DNA of 64,000 nt from Bacillus_BU sp051233475 (lineage in GTDB: Bacteria > Bacillota > Bacilli > Bacillales > Cytobacillaceae): positions 186,001 through 250,000 of the forward strand of contig NZ_JBKFGH010000013.1 of the NCBI RefSeq assembly GCF_051233475.1. Reading direction: 5' to 3'. Shown here piece by piece: positions 1 to 7,710 of the stretch (positions are counted from its first letter, which is position 1; the number at the start of each line of letters is the position of its first letter). The notes under the pieces are model-generated. The model was not told where the DNA came from. It saw nothing but the letters and a program-made list of their open reading frames with translations, and made no database searches. Made by a program: the position numbers and the translations under genes.

Positions 1-21
1 AACAATGTTGATTTTGAGCAA

Positions 22-153
22 CTGTTGATTGGAGAGGAAGGTGCGAGACTCCTGCGGGAGAAGGTGTCACGGGAGACCCCACAGGCGCTATGGCGCCGAG
101 GAGGCTCCCGGACTCCCCCGCGGAAAGCGAGCACCTGGAGCGGAAATCAACAG
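22..153. repeat. GC-rich intergenic hairpin repeat with inverted ends
   Basis: The element is bounded by CTGTTGATT at 22-30 and its exact reverse complement AATCAACAG at 145-153. Between them is a GC-rich stretch with further self-complementary blocks, such as CTCCTGCGGGAG at 50-61. From memory, very similar sequences occur in many intergenic regions of Bacillaceae, but no search was run. An 80-codon open frame crosses the element and has no credible coding signature, so I treat it as spurious. It lies just upstream of the mbl promoter. Confidence 0.75.
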
Positions 154-192
154 CCAACTATAACAGAGCCTTTTAAAGATATTCTGCTAAAT

Positions 193-221
193 TTGACAAA
201 TTTCATCAAAAACATTATACA
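193..221 (+). promoter_or_regulatory. Candidate sigma-A promoter for mbl
   Basis: TTGACA at 193-198 and TATACA at 216-221 are separated by exactly 17 nt, close to the vegetative consensus. A second AATTTGACAATTTCAT block at 220-235 repeats the -35 region 30 nt downstream. Transcription would start about 130 nt before the mbl start codon, leaving a moderate leader. Confidence 0.6.
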
Positions 222-362
222 ATTTGACAATTTCATTATTCCTTTTGACGAAAATATGTTAAAATAAACAATTAGGACAGAACTTTGCTCGTAGGCAAAA
301 CAGGGAAGGCATTTGTATTGAAGCTGGAACTGGCCAATTGTTTCAAGGAGGAACGAAAAGGA

Positions 363-1364
363 ATGTTTGCTAGGGATATTGGGATCGATTTAGGTACGGC
401 AAACGTGTTGATCCATGTTAAAGGCCGTGGAATTGTATTAAATGAACCGTCTGTGGTGGCGATTGATAAAAACACAAACAAGGTGTTGGCTGTTGGTGAA
501 GAAGCAAGACGAATGGTTGGCCGGACACCGGGAAACATCGTTGCGATTCGCCCGTTAAAAGATGGCGTTATTGCTGACTTTGACGTAACAGAAGCAATGT
601 TAAAGCACTTTATTAACAAGCTTAACGTAAAAGGCTTTTTATCTAAACCTCGAATTCTAATTTGCTGCCCAACCAACATTACAAGTGTTGAGCAAAAGGC
701 AATTAAAGAAGCAGCTGAAAAAAGCGGCGGTAAAAAGGTTTATTTAGAAGAAGAACCTAAGGTAGCAGCTATTGGTGCTGGCATGGATATCTTCCAACCA
801 AGCGGCAACATGGTTGTGGACATCGGCGGCGGAACAACTGATGTCGCAGTCCTTTCTATGGGAGACATCGTAACCTCCTCTTCAATTAAAATGGCCGGCG
901 ATAAATTTGATATGGAAATCCTTCAGTACATTAAACGCGAGTACAAGCTATTAATCGGTGAACGTACTGCTGAGGATATTAAAATAAACATAGCTACAGT
1001 ATTCCCAGGGTCTCGCAATGAGAGCATGGACATTCGCGGTCGTGATATGGTTTCAGGCTTACCGCGGACCATTACTGTAGAATCTAAAGAAATTGAGCAA
1101 GCCCTTCGTGAATCGGTAGCGGTTATTGTTCAAGCGGCTAAAAGCGTACTCGAACGCACACCACCTGAATTATCTGCTGATATTATTGATCGTGGTGTCA
1201 TTCTGACTGGCGGCGGCGCGCTTTTACACGGCATTGACATGCTTCTTGCTGAAGAATTAAAGGTTCCTGTGCTCGTGGCTGAAAATCCAATGGATTGTGT
1301 AGCGATTGGAACAGGAATTATGTTGGATAATATCGACAGAATTCCTTCGAGAAGATTCGGTTAA
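363..1364 (+). CDS. mbl: MreB-like cell-shape actin Mbl
   Basis: This 333-residue protein matches Bacillus Mbl closely over its whole length. Mbl is an MreB-family actin that polymerises under the membrane and guides the elongation machinery that inserts side-wall peptidoglycan. Visible actin-fold motifs are the phosphate-1 loop IGIDLGTAN (6-14), the phosphate-2 loop DIGGGTTD (153-160) and the adenosine motif GVILTGGGALL (278-288). The start was set at ATG 363 because AAGGAGG lies at 345-351 and the protein then begins MFARDIGIDLG like the family; the frame is open further upstream to 285. In B. subtilis mbl is followed by flhO-flhP, which are absent here. Confidence 0.97.
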   Translation: MFARDIGIDLGTANVLIHVKGRGIVLNEPSVVAIDKNTNKVLAVGEEARRMVGRTPGNIVAIRPLKDGVIADFDVTEAMLKHFINKLNVKGFLSKPRILICCPTNITSVEQKAIKEAAEKSGGKKVYLEEEPKVAAIGAGMDIFQPSGNMVVDIGGGTTDVAVLSMGDIVTSSSIKMAGDKFDMEILQYIKREYKLLIGERTAEDIKINIATVFPGSRNESMDIRGRDMVSGLPRTITVESKEIEQALRESVAVIVQAAKSVLERTPPELSADIIDRGVILTGGGALLHGIDMLLAEELKVPVLVAENPMDCVAIGTGIMLDNIDRIPSRRFG

Positions 1365-1374
1365 TTTTATAAAT

Positions 1375-1421
1375 CGGTCCGGTGTTTTTTGGAAAAAAAC
1401 CAAAAGGTGCCGGACCTTTTT
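1375..1421 (+). terminator. Rho-independent terminator after mbl
   Basis: GGTCCGG at 1376-1382 pairs with CCGGACC at 1410-1416, with an inner TTTTTTGG/CCAAAA pairing, followed directly by a T run. It begins 11 nt after the mbl stop. Confidence 0.85.
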
Positions 1422-1533
1422 CAGCTTTTGACTTATTTCTACAAATTATTAATGTTTCTTTTATGAAATTTTTTTATAATAGAATAAACTAACGGATACT
1501 ATTAAGGGAATTTCTCTAAAGGAGTACATATAA

Positions 1534-2346
1534 ATGTCATTAACGGACACAAAGCAGGAAACTGCCAAAAAACTTAAAAATGTGGACGTCGGCTCAGCAC
1601 AAGCAGAGAATGCAGCGGGCGTTACGGCAGTACAGGTTTTGGAAGCAGAGACTGTGGCTGTCGATAATGAGCTTATAAAAGTATTAGATACTGCGTCTAT
1701 GATGATAACCGGCGGCGCGCCTAATCAGGATTGGGGAGTTGTGCCTAAGAAGGTTGCCGGGACTGTACAGGGTGGTGAGCCTGCTGTAGCGGTTGAGGAC
1801 TCAGTTGGAGTTCCAGATGAAGTATCACACGCTCTAATTGGTGTAGAGGCTGTGCAAGCATCAAATGAAGTGCCAAACGCCCCAACAGGTGTTGACGCTA
1901 TGCAAGCAATAAATGAGGGCCCTAACCCCCCTACAGATGCAGACACTATGCTTGAATTGTCAAAGGAAATTAAAGTGGCTGTGCAGCCTTCAGATGAGGC
2001 GCCACAAGCTATTGCTACGGAGGTAATCGAAACACCTATGCAACAGTCGGCTCAAGAGATACCTGTTCAGAAAAATAGCCCAACATCAAAGGATCCCGGG
2101 ACACGTGAAAAAGTAAAACAAGAACGCACTCATCAGGAAAGTACTGAAGCTGATGGAAAAAGCCGAATCCGAATTCGCCTTATTCCGATTTGGCTCAGAC
2201 TTGTTATCATCATCTTATTATTGTCATTCAGCCTCATGTCTGGAATGATGGTTGGTTACGGCGTGATCGGCGACGGGAAGCCTTTTGATGCCTTAAAACA
2301 ATCAACATGGACTCATATTGTTGACATTATAAATAAAGAAAAATAG
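1534..2346 (+). CDS. EpuA-type small membrane protein with long low-complexity N-terminus
   Basis: The C-terminal 60 residues (about 210-270) match the EpuA family, often labelled DNA-directed RNA polymerase subunit beta in databases. They show a basic patch RIRIRLIPIWLR, one membrane helix at about 219-246 and a short tail. Family function is poorly known; the polymerase name should not be taken literally. Usual members are much shorter. Here about 200 Ala/Val/Pro/Glu-rich residues precede the helix, with an internal repeat (EVPNAPTGVDAMQ then EGPNPPTDADTM, about 112-139). This suggests a disordered cytoplasmic extension. The start ATG 1534 follows AAAGGAG at 1518-1524. The gene stands alone between two terminators. 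Confidence 0.75.
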   Translation: MSLTDTKQETAKKLKNVDVGSAQAENAAGVTAVQVLEAETVAVDNELIKVLDTASMMITGGAPNQDWGVVPKKVAGTVQGGEPAVAVEDSVGVPDEVSHALIGVEAVQASNEVPNAPTGVDAMQAINEGPNPPTDADTMLELSKEIKVAVQPSDEAPQAIATEVIETPMQQSAQEIPVQKNSPTSKDPGTREKVKQERTHQESTEADGKSRIRIRLIPIWLRLVIIILLLSFSLMSGMMVGYGVIGDGKPFDALKQSTWTHIVDIINKEK

Positions 2347-2367
2347 AGAACCGTTTCCTACGCATTT

Positions 2368-2393
2368 GCACCGATATATATCGGTGCTTTTTT
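2368..2393 (+). terminator. Rho-independent terminator
   Basis: A perfect 20-nt palindrome at 2368-2387 (GCACCGATAT and its complement) is followed by six T residues, 21 nt after the EpuA-type gene. Confidence 0.9.
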
Positions 2394-2441
2394 CATAAGG
2401 AAAAAGCCGGGAGCCAGAAAATTTATAAGCTGGGTTATTGA

Positions 2442-2622
2442 GCGGACACAGAGGCCCTTATTTTGATAAAATAACCTGTTTTCTGGACTTAAGAGGACAC
2501 AGGATCCCTTATTTAGTTAAAAACAGCTGAATAATGCCAATTTATTATCAAATAGCGGACTTGTTGTCCGCTTAGCACCTCAAAGTACCCCTTTTTGTTA
2601 AAATAACGGAACTGGTGTCCGC
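2442..2622. repeat. Four-unit repeat element, copy 1
   Basis: Four 22-nt units related to GCGGACAn(4-6)CCnTTATTT are seen. Two are forward (2442-2463, 2493-2514) and two reverse (2550-2571, 2601-2622). Unit starts are 51, 57 and 51 nt apart. Unit 3 can also form its own hairpin (GCGGAC/GTCCGC). The same element with identical spacing recurs at 18703-18883 and 19055-19235. I do not recognise a named family and see no coding capacity. Confidence 0.85.
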
Positions 2623-2717
2623 AAAAAAATTACTGACATCAAAATTCATTGATTTTAGCCCTGCAAACAGGTGGGGTAACGAAACCGGGGAGAGTCCCTT
2701 CCAAAAAAAACTCATAT

Positions 2718-2745
2718 TTGTTTTTATGCCCATTTTTAGTACAAT
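2718..2745 (+). promoter_or_regulatory. Candidate promoter for fabZ
   Basis: TTGTTT at 2718-2723 and TACAAT at 2740-2745 are 16 nt apart and lie 36 nt before the fabZ start codon. The match to sigma-A consensus is moderate. Confidence 0.45.
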
Positions 2746-2780
2746 ATAAATAGTACCAATTATTATGAGGAGGTCATAAA

Positions 2781-3215
2781 ATGTTAAATATCGATCAAAT
2801 AAAAGAAATTATTCCCCATCGCTATCCATTTTTACTTGTAGATAAAATTTTAGAAGTTGAAGCAGGCCAAAAGGCTGTAGGAATCAAAAATGTTACCGCT
2901 AATGAGGAATTCTTTAACGGACATTTCCCTGATTTCCCGGTAATGCCAGGCGTGTTAATTGTTGAAGCACTAGCGCAAGTGGGTGCTGTTGCAATGTTGA
3001 TTAAAGAAGAGAACCGAGGTCGTTTAGCATTTTTCGGAGGTATCGATAATTGCCGCTTTAAACGCCAAGTAAGACCGGGAGACCAGCTTCGTCTTGAAGT
3101 GGAAATGACTCGTGTTCGCGGCTCAATTGGTAAGGGTAAAGGCGTTGCAACCGTAGATGGCGAAGTTGCATGTGAACTCGAAATGACATTCGCCTTAGGT
3201 CCAAAACAGGAATAA
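2781..3215 (+). CDS. fabZ: (3R)-hydroxyacyl-[ACP] dehydratase FabZ
   Basis: FabZ removes water from beta-hydroxyacyl-ACP in the fatty-acid elongation cycle. The 144-residue length and hot-dog fold sequence are typical. The helix segment GHFPDFPVMPGVLIVEALAQ (47-66) contains the expected catalytic His48 and Glu62. The N-terminal IPHRYPFLLVDKI motif is also canonical. GAGGAGG precedes ATG 2781 with good spacing. In B. subtilis fabZ (ywpB) also lies downstream of mbl, so the order is conserved although the flagellar genes normally between them are missing. The gene is monocistronic, with its own candidate promoter and terminator. Confidence 0.97.
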   Translation: MLNIDQIKEIIPHRYPFLLVDKILEVEAGQKAVGIKNVTANEEFFNGHFPDFPVMPGVLIVEALAQVGAVAMLIKEENRGRLAFFGGIDNCRFKRQVRPGDQLRLEVEMTRVRGSIGKGKGVATVDGEVACELEMTFALGPKQE

Positions 3216-3235
3216 CTATATATTGAATCAAATTG

Positions 3236-3265
3236 CTGTCCAAATATACTTTGGGCAGTTTTTTT
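3236..3265 (+). terminator. Terminator after fabZ
   Basis: CTGTCCAAA at 3236-3244 pairs, with a G-T wobble, with TTTGGGCAG at about 3250-3258, followed by a run of seven T residues. Confidence 0.8.
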
Positions 3266-3367
3266 ATAAAAAATAATTGTGTAATTTGTTGAGTTAATTA
3301 TGGGCAACCTAACTGCAGACCCGTGAATAAGGTCAACCATATGCAAACTTGAAAGGGGAATTACACA

Positions 3368-3820
3368 ATGAAAAAGAGGCTTTTAATGTTAATTGGAGGA
3401 TCAGTACTTTCTGCGTTTCTTTTAGTGGGCTGTAATAATGACCAGGAGCCGCCGCCAGAAGGAAATGATCCTGATGTGAACACAAATGCAGATGATAATT
3501 TAAACAACAATAATGGATTGGATAATAATGGTGTTCGAACAAAGAATTTCCGAGATCGTGACAACAACGACGGAATCCTTGATGATAACGGCGCACGTAC
3601 CAACATTTTCCGCAACGGCGACGATGACAATGGGGTCCTTGATAATGACAGACGTGGGATTATGAATGATGACGACGACAATGACGTTCTTAATGGACCT
3701 AACGGCAATAACCGAAATACGAGAGATAACGGAGACGTTATCAGAGATAATAACGAACGCGGTGAAGATATGATTGAAGACAGAAAAGATGTAAGAGATC
3801 GCGACCGTAAAGACGACTAA
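3368..3820 (+). CDS. Asn/Asp-rich lipoprotein, function unknown
   Basis: The first 22 residues form a lipoprotein signal with lipobox LLVGC, so Cys22 is expected to be lipidated and the protein anchored outside the membrane. The remaining 130 residues are extremely rich in Asp, Asn, Arg and Gly. They contain imperfect repeats around NNGV/NDGI/DNGV(L/R), for example at about 55-100. No enzymatic domain is visible and the region is probably disordered. It may bind cations or cell-wall polymers, but this is inference. The start ATG 3368 follows AAAGGGG. A strong hairpin terminator shared with the convergent YwpF-like gene follows. Confidence 0.8.
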   Translation: MKKRLLMLIGGSVLSAFLLVGCNNDQEPPPEGNDPDVNTNADDNLNNNNGLDNNGVRTKNFRDRDNNDGILDDNGARTNIFRNGDDDNGVLDNDRRGIMNDDDDNDVLNGPNGNNRNTRDNGDVIRDNNERGEDMIEDRKDVRDRDRKDD

Positions 3821-3823
3821 AAA

Positions 3824-3863
3824 TAATGGCTGTTCCTCGGGCACAGGAGCAGCCATTCTTTTT
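3824..3863. terminator. Bidirectional terminator between convergent genes
   Basis: AATGGCTGTTCCT at 3824-3836 pairs with AGGAGCAGCCATT at 3845-3857 and is followed by T-rich sequence. It can serve the lipoprotein gene (plus) and the YwpF-like gene (minus). Confidence 0.8.
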
Positions 3864-3871
3864 ATCCGCCT

Positions 3872-4315
3872 TCAATTTGCCGTTTTATTTGCCGGGGTCA
3901 GGTAGGGTTTATTTCTCATTTTTTCCCGGAATTCATTTAGTAATGCTTCACCGGTTAGCCCTTTGTTCAATAAGTCCTTCAGTATTACTTCTGCATAATT
4001 TTTCCGTGCATTTCTTTTTAACGTCCCCTGGAGCATGACAGAAATATTTTTTTCTAATTTTCTTACCGACCGAGTTTTAATATGGAAGGAGACGGGGTCA
4101 TTGTCTTTCTTGGTGATGACGACGCGAATAATGAACTCCTGTTGGGTTTGCATTGCTTTTTCAAAAAAATCGAAATGAACCGGCTTAGTATAAACTTCAA
4201 TCAGCCAGTTGTTTTGTTCATCTTCTTTATTGATGATTAATCCGTCCACCAAATCGATTTCCTTGAACGAGTCGTTCTCGAACACCTCTAATGAGATGAG
4301 TTTAAATGTTTTCAT
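3872..4315 (-). CDS. ywpF: YwpF-like protein
   Basis: This 147-residue protein resembles the YwpF family of Bacillaceae (opening MKTFKLISLEVF, closing region NKPYLTPANK). The family has no established function. No signal peptide or membrane helix is visible. The reading frame is open to 4333, but AAAGGAGG stands 7 nt before ATG 4315, which I therefore take as the start. In B. subtilis ywpF lies near fabZ and ssbB (ywpH), so its place here supports the name. It is divergent from ssb, with a shared 250-nt control region. Confidence 0.85.
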   Translation of the reverse strand: MKTFKLISLEVFENDSFKEIDLVDGLIINKEDEQNNWLIEVYTKPVHFDFFEKAMQTQQEFIIRVVITKKDNDPVSFHIKTRSVRKLEKNISVMLQGTLKRNARKNYAEVILKDLLNKGLTGEALLNEFREKMRNKPYLTPANKTAN

Positions 4316-4442
4316 TCTCATTCCTCCTTTCATAATTTGTCCAAATTATACCATACTGCTTTAAAGGAGCGAATTCCTCCATTTGTCGAAAAATATTTGC
4401 TGAAATATTCATTTTTTTATTTTTAAGGGAGTAATCCCATTG

Positions 4443-4508
4443 AAAAATCGATTTTTACCCTGGAATTTGCCAATTATGGGTGTGTTTTTGGCTCAAAAAC
4501 AAATTTTT
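4443..4508 (+). promoter_or_regulatory. Two AAAAN5TTTT boxes upstream of ssb (possible ComK sites)
   Basis: AAAAATCGATTTTT at 4443-4456 and AAAAACAAATTTTT at 4495-4508 each match the ComK AT-box AAAAN5TTTT. In B. subtilis ssbB is a ComK-dependent competence gene. The gap of 38 nt does not equal the established 8, 18 or 31 nt spacings. In AT-rich DNA such boxes can arise by chance, so this remains tentative. Confidence 0.35.
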
Positions 4509-4574
4509 ACAGATTTTACTTTAGGATGTAAAAATCGATATCATGGAAGCATCAAAAGAGAGAGGAGATGAGAC

Positions 4575-5093
4575 ATGATCAATCAGGTAACACTGGTAGG
4601 CCGATTGACGAAGGATCCGGAATTAAGGGCGACGACCGATGGAGTACCCGTCACCCATATTACCTTGGCAGTAAACCGCCATTATAAGAATCAGCAGGGA
4701 CAAATCGAAGCTGATTTTGTGCAGTGCACACTGTGGCGGAAAGCGGCTGAAAATACCTCGCTTTATTGCCGTAAGGGTTCCGTGGTTGGGATTACGGGCC
4801 GAATTCAGTCCCGTCATTACGATAATCATGAGGGGAAAAGAGTGTATGTAACAGAAGTTGTCGCCGAATCTGTGCAGTTCCTAGGCAAAAAAGTAACAGA
4901 GACGGTGCCAACAGTACAAGCAGTGCAAGCAGTGCCAACTGTGCAAGCTGTGCCAACAGTACAAGCTGTATCAACTGTACAGTCAGTGTCAACGATGCCG
5001 AGCCCTGCACCAGTGCCAGTTGCCAGTTCTGGCCAAGAGCAGCCGCCGCTCGATTCTGGCTCTGAGCCCGCATCGATTTCTCTTCCATTCTAA
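4575..5093 (+). CDS. ssbB: Single-stranded DNA-binding protein, SsbB-like, with repeat linker
   Basis: Residues 1-105 form the SSB OB-fold (MINQVTLVGRLTKDPELR, then RGxx-type strands to ESVQFLGKK). Synteny with ywpF and fabZ points to the second, competence-type SSB (B. subtilis SsbB/YwpH), which protects incoming single strands during transformation. B. subtilis SsbB is about 113 residues. This one has 172, because a tandem VPTVQA/VSTVQS linker (about 113-140) and a Pro/Ser-rich tail follow. The protein ends SISLPF: the LPF tip that recruits partners in housekeeping SSBs is present, but the acidic residues usually before it are not. ATG 4575 follows GAGAGGAGA. Confidence 0.88.
   Translation: MINQVTLVGRLTKDPELRATTDGVPVTHITLAVNRHYKNQQGQIEADFVQCTLWRKAAENTSLYCRKGSVVGITGRIQSRHYDNHEGKRVYVTEVVAESVQFLGKKVTETVPTVQAVQAVPTVQAVPTVQAVSTVQSVSTMPSPAPVPVASSGQEQPPLDSGSEPASISLPF
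4907..4995 (+). repeat. Tandem 18-nt repeat coding the SSB linker
   Basis: Units built from GTGCCAACNGTGCAAGCN recur about five times, coding VPTVQA variants. Differences are mostly at third positions, which suggests expansion by slippage followed by drift. Confidence 0.75.
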
Positions 5094-5117
5094 AAGTAGC
5101 AAAAGGAGGCGTGCCCC

Positions 5118-5351
5118 TTGGAGTTAAAGGAATCAATCGAACAGGAGATGAAATTGGAGCAACTGATTGAAAGCCTAATCGTCATGCAGGGGCGTTCCAA
5201 TCGGAGGCTGGAGGAATTATTAAAACGCGTTCACCAAATCGAGCAATATATATTAGAGGCAGGCCCGCAAGCCACGGCAACCCAACCCCTTGATGAAGGC
5301 TATTCCTTTATCGCTCGACTAGAGAAGGGAAAAACAACCCCGAAATCATAA
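5118..5351 (+). CDS. Small coiled-coil protein, unknown
   Basis: The 77-residue product has a charged, heptad-like N-terminal half (about 1-47, ending QIEQYILEA) predicted to form a coiled coil, then a short polar tail. AAAAGGAGG (5101-5109) stands 8 nt before the TTG start, and the gene begins 24 nt after ssb, so the two are likely co-transcribed. I do not recognise a family. The strong Shine-Dalgarno and operon position argue that it is real. Confidence 0.6.
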   Translation: MELKESIEQEMKLEQLIESLIVMQGRSNRRLEELLKRVHQIEQYILEAGPQATATQPLDEGYSFIARLEKGKTTPKS

Positions 5352-5535
5352 AGAATCCACAAAAACTACCTACATTTCATACAATTCACCAGGCCTAGGC
5401 TTTACTCTGTTTTAGTGAAAAGACCAGCTATCTTAAAAATCTCAAATATCTCAAAACCAAAACCGGATTTACCCTGCCCATTTACTGTCCATCCCTAAAA
5501 AGAATCAATGACACCCGCGCCCATCCTCACCTTCA

Positions 5536-5568
5536 GGTGCCTGTCCTTTTTGGACAGGCACCCTTTTT
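5536..5568 (+). terminator. Strong terminator after the ssb operon
   Basis: GGTGCCTGTCC at 5536-5546 pairs perfectly with GGACAGGCACC at 5552-5562 across a TTTTT loop, followed by T5-C-T5. Between the small gene (stop 5351) and this hairpin, 5352-5535 shows no feature I can support. Confidence 0.9.
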
Positions 5569-5623
5569 CTTTTTCACATTAAAGCACCGGGGGACAGTCC
5601 CCCGGTGCTTTAATGTGAAAAAG
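5569..5623. repeat. 55-nt palindrome of the GGGGGACAGTCCCCC family
   Basis: The segment is self-complementary except at its centre: outer CTTTTTCACATTAAAGCACC, core GGGGGACAGTCCCCC. Relatives with the same core lie at 7393-7466, 9799-9872 and 13355-13401, each just after a gene end. They may act as terminators or RNA 3'-end stabilisers. Confidence 0.8.
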
Positions 5624-5730
5624 TAGCCCGCCTTAAATCTATTAAATAATTACCAGAAATGAGTATAAAGTGATAGGGAAAGATGTGATAATGATAGGGT
5701 AAATGATTTGCTTTTTTGGGGTGAGAGACG

Positions 5731-7386
5731 ATGATGCTGACAGATTTAGAACAATATTTTGATGATCGAATTCTGCAACGGGGAATCGACTATTTTGATA
5801 AAAACAAAGTTAGGGATCTTGAAAAAACAGGTGACAATCATTATAGGGCAAAAGTGGCTGGCTCAGAAGTTTATGCCGTGGAACTAGGTTTAAGTGACTC
5901 TGGAAAAATTATCAGCTCCTATTGCGATTGTCCTTATGCCTATGATCATTATTGTAAACATCAAGCAGCAGTACTATTGGCAATCAAACATGAGCAGTCT
6001 GGAGAGAATTCGATGCACCCATCACATCCTACAAACCAATTAAAAGATATTCTAATTAATCTTAAAAAGGAACAATTAGTTGAATTGGTTCTTGATATTG
6101 CTGACCGGGATCCCGATATGGAAAAACAGCTCCTGTTCAAATACGGGACGGACGAGAACGAGGTAGCGGATAGCAAGAAATTGATTAGACAATATATAAA
6201 CAGTGCAAAGCGAAGAGGCTTTATCGAATGGCGTTATGTGGATACGGCACTCCAAGGAGCCGATCTGACACTTCAAAAGGCGAGAAATCGTATAGAAAGC
6301 GGTGATCCTGAAAGGGCTGTATTATTGTCGATCGCTGTGCTGTCCATCGTGATAAAAATGTTCGATTATAGCGACGATTCAAATGGCAGTATCGGTGCGG
6401 TTTTAAATGAGGCAGCAAACACCATCGATGATGCGGTAACCACCAACTTGTTGAGTTTATCAGAAAAAGAACAAAAAAAGCTGTTTGAGTTAATTTTAAA
6501 AGAGGCTATGAACAGCCGCTACGATGGCTGGGTGGACTGGAGATATGACTTGTTAAAGGTTTGTACATATTTTTGTAATCAACCAGATTTACGTGAAAAG
6601 CTTGAGAACCAGCTAAGTATACAAATGAATCAAATAAAGCTAGACTCTTGGGGTTCTAAATTTGAAAAAATAAGTATTAAACTGTTGCAGCTAGAAATCA
6701 TTGAGCGTTGGGACGCTCCAGTAGAGGCTGAAAAATTCATCTATGAAAACATCGATTCTATCGAATTCAGAAAAAAGGCGATTAACAGAGAGTTTGAAAA
6801 AGAGAATTTCGAGAAGGTTATCTCACTCTGTTTGGAGGGTGAAGAAGCTCATAAGGGTACCGGTTATGTAAAGGATTTGAAGCAGTACCGCTATCAAGCT
6901 TATGAATTGCTTGGAGATAGTGAGAACCAAAGGAAATTAGCTTTTGAGCTGATTATCGCAAATGAATTTAAGTATTATGCTAAGCTTAAAAACCTTTATG
7001 CTCCGAGTGAATGGGAGGCTGTTTTAAATCAGATCGTGGAGGGTTTCCAAGGGCATCAAACGAATACTTATCTGTCCATCTTAATCGAGGAGAATCTAAC
7101 AGACCATATCCTCGAATATTGCAAAGAATATCCTTCCTATATTCTAGACCTGTATCCTCATCTAATAGAGGGGCATTTAGCAGAGGTAAATAATCTGTTC
7201 ATAGATTATATCGAAGCCGAAGCAGAAGCTGCTACTGACAGAAAAAAATATAAAAAAGTCTGCGGCTTCATTAAAACATACAAAAAGGCATGCGGAGCCA
7301 ACAATGCTCAAGAATTGGTCAACCATCTAAAACAAAAATACCCACGAAGACCAGCATTCCTAGAAGAACTAACCAAACTAAAGTAA
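5731..7386 (+). CDS. SWIM zinc-finger protein
   Basis: The 551-residue protein carries a SWIM motif CxC...CxH near its N-terminus (Cys65, Cys67, Cys75, His77), which binds zinc and often nucleic acid or partner proteins. The remainder is helical and repeat-like, with no other domain that I can name. SWIM proteins in Bacillus often accompany SNF2-type helicases, as with ywqB-ywqA later in this window, but no helicase is adjacent here. Two in-frame ATGs (5731, 5734) follow GGGGTGAGAG. The gene is flanked on both sides by GGGGGACAGTCCCCC hairpins, so it appears to be a single transcription unit. Confidence 0.85.
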   Translation: MMLTDLEQYFDDRILQRGIDYFDKNKVRDLEKTGDNHYRAKVAGSEVYAVELGLSDSGKIISSYCDCPYAYDHYCKHQAAVLLAIKHEQSGENSMHPSHPTNQLKDILINLKKEQLVELVLDIADRDPDMEKQLLFKYGTDENEVADSKKLIRQYINSAKRRGFIEWRYVDTALQGADLTLQKARNRIESGDPERAVLLSIAVLSIVIKMFDYSDDSNGSIGAVLNEAANTIDDAVTTNLLSLSEKEQKKLFELILKEAMNSRYDGWVDWRYDLLKVCTYFCNQPDLREKLENQLSIQMNQIKLDSWGSKFEKISIKLLQLEIIERWDAPVEAEKFIYENIDSIEFRKKAINREFEKENFEKVISLCLEGEEAHKGTGYVKDLKQYRYQAYELLGDSENQRKLAFELIIANEFKYYAKLKNLYAPSEWEAVLNQIVEGFQGHQTNTYLSILIEENLTDHILEYCKEYPSYILDLYPHLIEGHLAEVNNLFIDYIEAEAEAATDRKKYKKVCGFIKTYKKACGANNAQELVNHLKQKYPRRPAFLEELTKLK

Positions 7387-7392
7387 CGCACT

Positions 7393-7466
7393 AAAGCACC
7401 GGGGGACAGTCCCCCGGTGCTTTGCAGCTTTAAAGGATGTGGGGACAGTCCCCACATCCTTTAAAG
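7393..7466. repeat. Pair of GGGGACAGTCCCC hairpins
   Basis: Two perfect-arm hairpins lie back to back: AAAGCACC-core-GGTGCTTT at 7393-7423 and CTTTAAAGGATGT-core-ACATCCTTTAAAG at 7428-7466. They begin 7 nt after the SWIM gene. Confidence 0.8.
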
Positions 7467-7469
7467 TGA

Positions 7470-7541
7470 AAAAACCCTCTGGGCCGGGGAAGGCCGGAAG
7501 GGGGGGAGACCGGCTCTTGCTTTGCCCAGAGGGGTTTTTTG
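7470..7541. terminator. Branched terminator-like hairpin, relic of a DoxX cassette
   Basis: The outer stem pairs ACCCTCTGGGC (about 7475-7486) with GCCCAGAGGGGT (7524-7535) and has A runs before and T runs after, so it can terminate in both directions. The inner arm contains GGCCGGAAGGGGGG and CCGGC. A close relative lies at 9877-9943 behind the doxX gene, so I read this as the terminator of a lost doxX copy. Confidence 0.6.
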
Positions 7542-7589
7542 CTATATTTTACGCAGATAAATTGCGGCTGTTGCATCATGTATGGAAAT

Positions 7590-7710
7590 CGTTTTTGTAT
7601 ATTTACTACACTGTAAATATAACAAACCTAGAGGCAAAAAAGTAGATTTTGCTCACTAATTCACAAATCCGTAAAAACAATTTGAACAATTTATTACATT
7701 CCGATAGTAG
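7590..7710 (-). promoter_or_regulatory. Relic upstream region homologous to the doxX promoter
   Basis: The stretch matches 10490-10600 at many positions, including an ATATTTAC-N6-GTAAATAT palindrome (7599-7620) and the TCCGTAAAA...TTTGAACAATTTNTTACA block. On the minus strand it would have driven a gene that is now absent: only about 50 nt separate it from the terminator at 7541. The remaining 7711-7980 holds nothing that I can name. Confidence 0.6.

Noticed and set aside
25..267. 80-codon open frame at the start of the window
   Set aside because: It runs through the hairpin repeat and the mbl promoter and lacks a family match.
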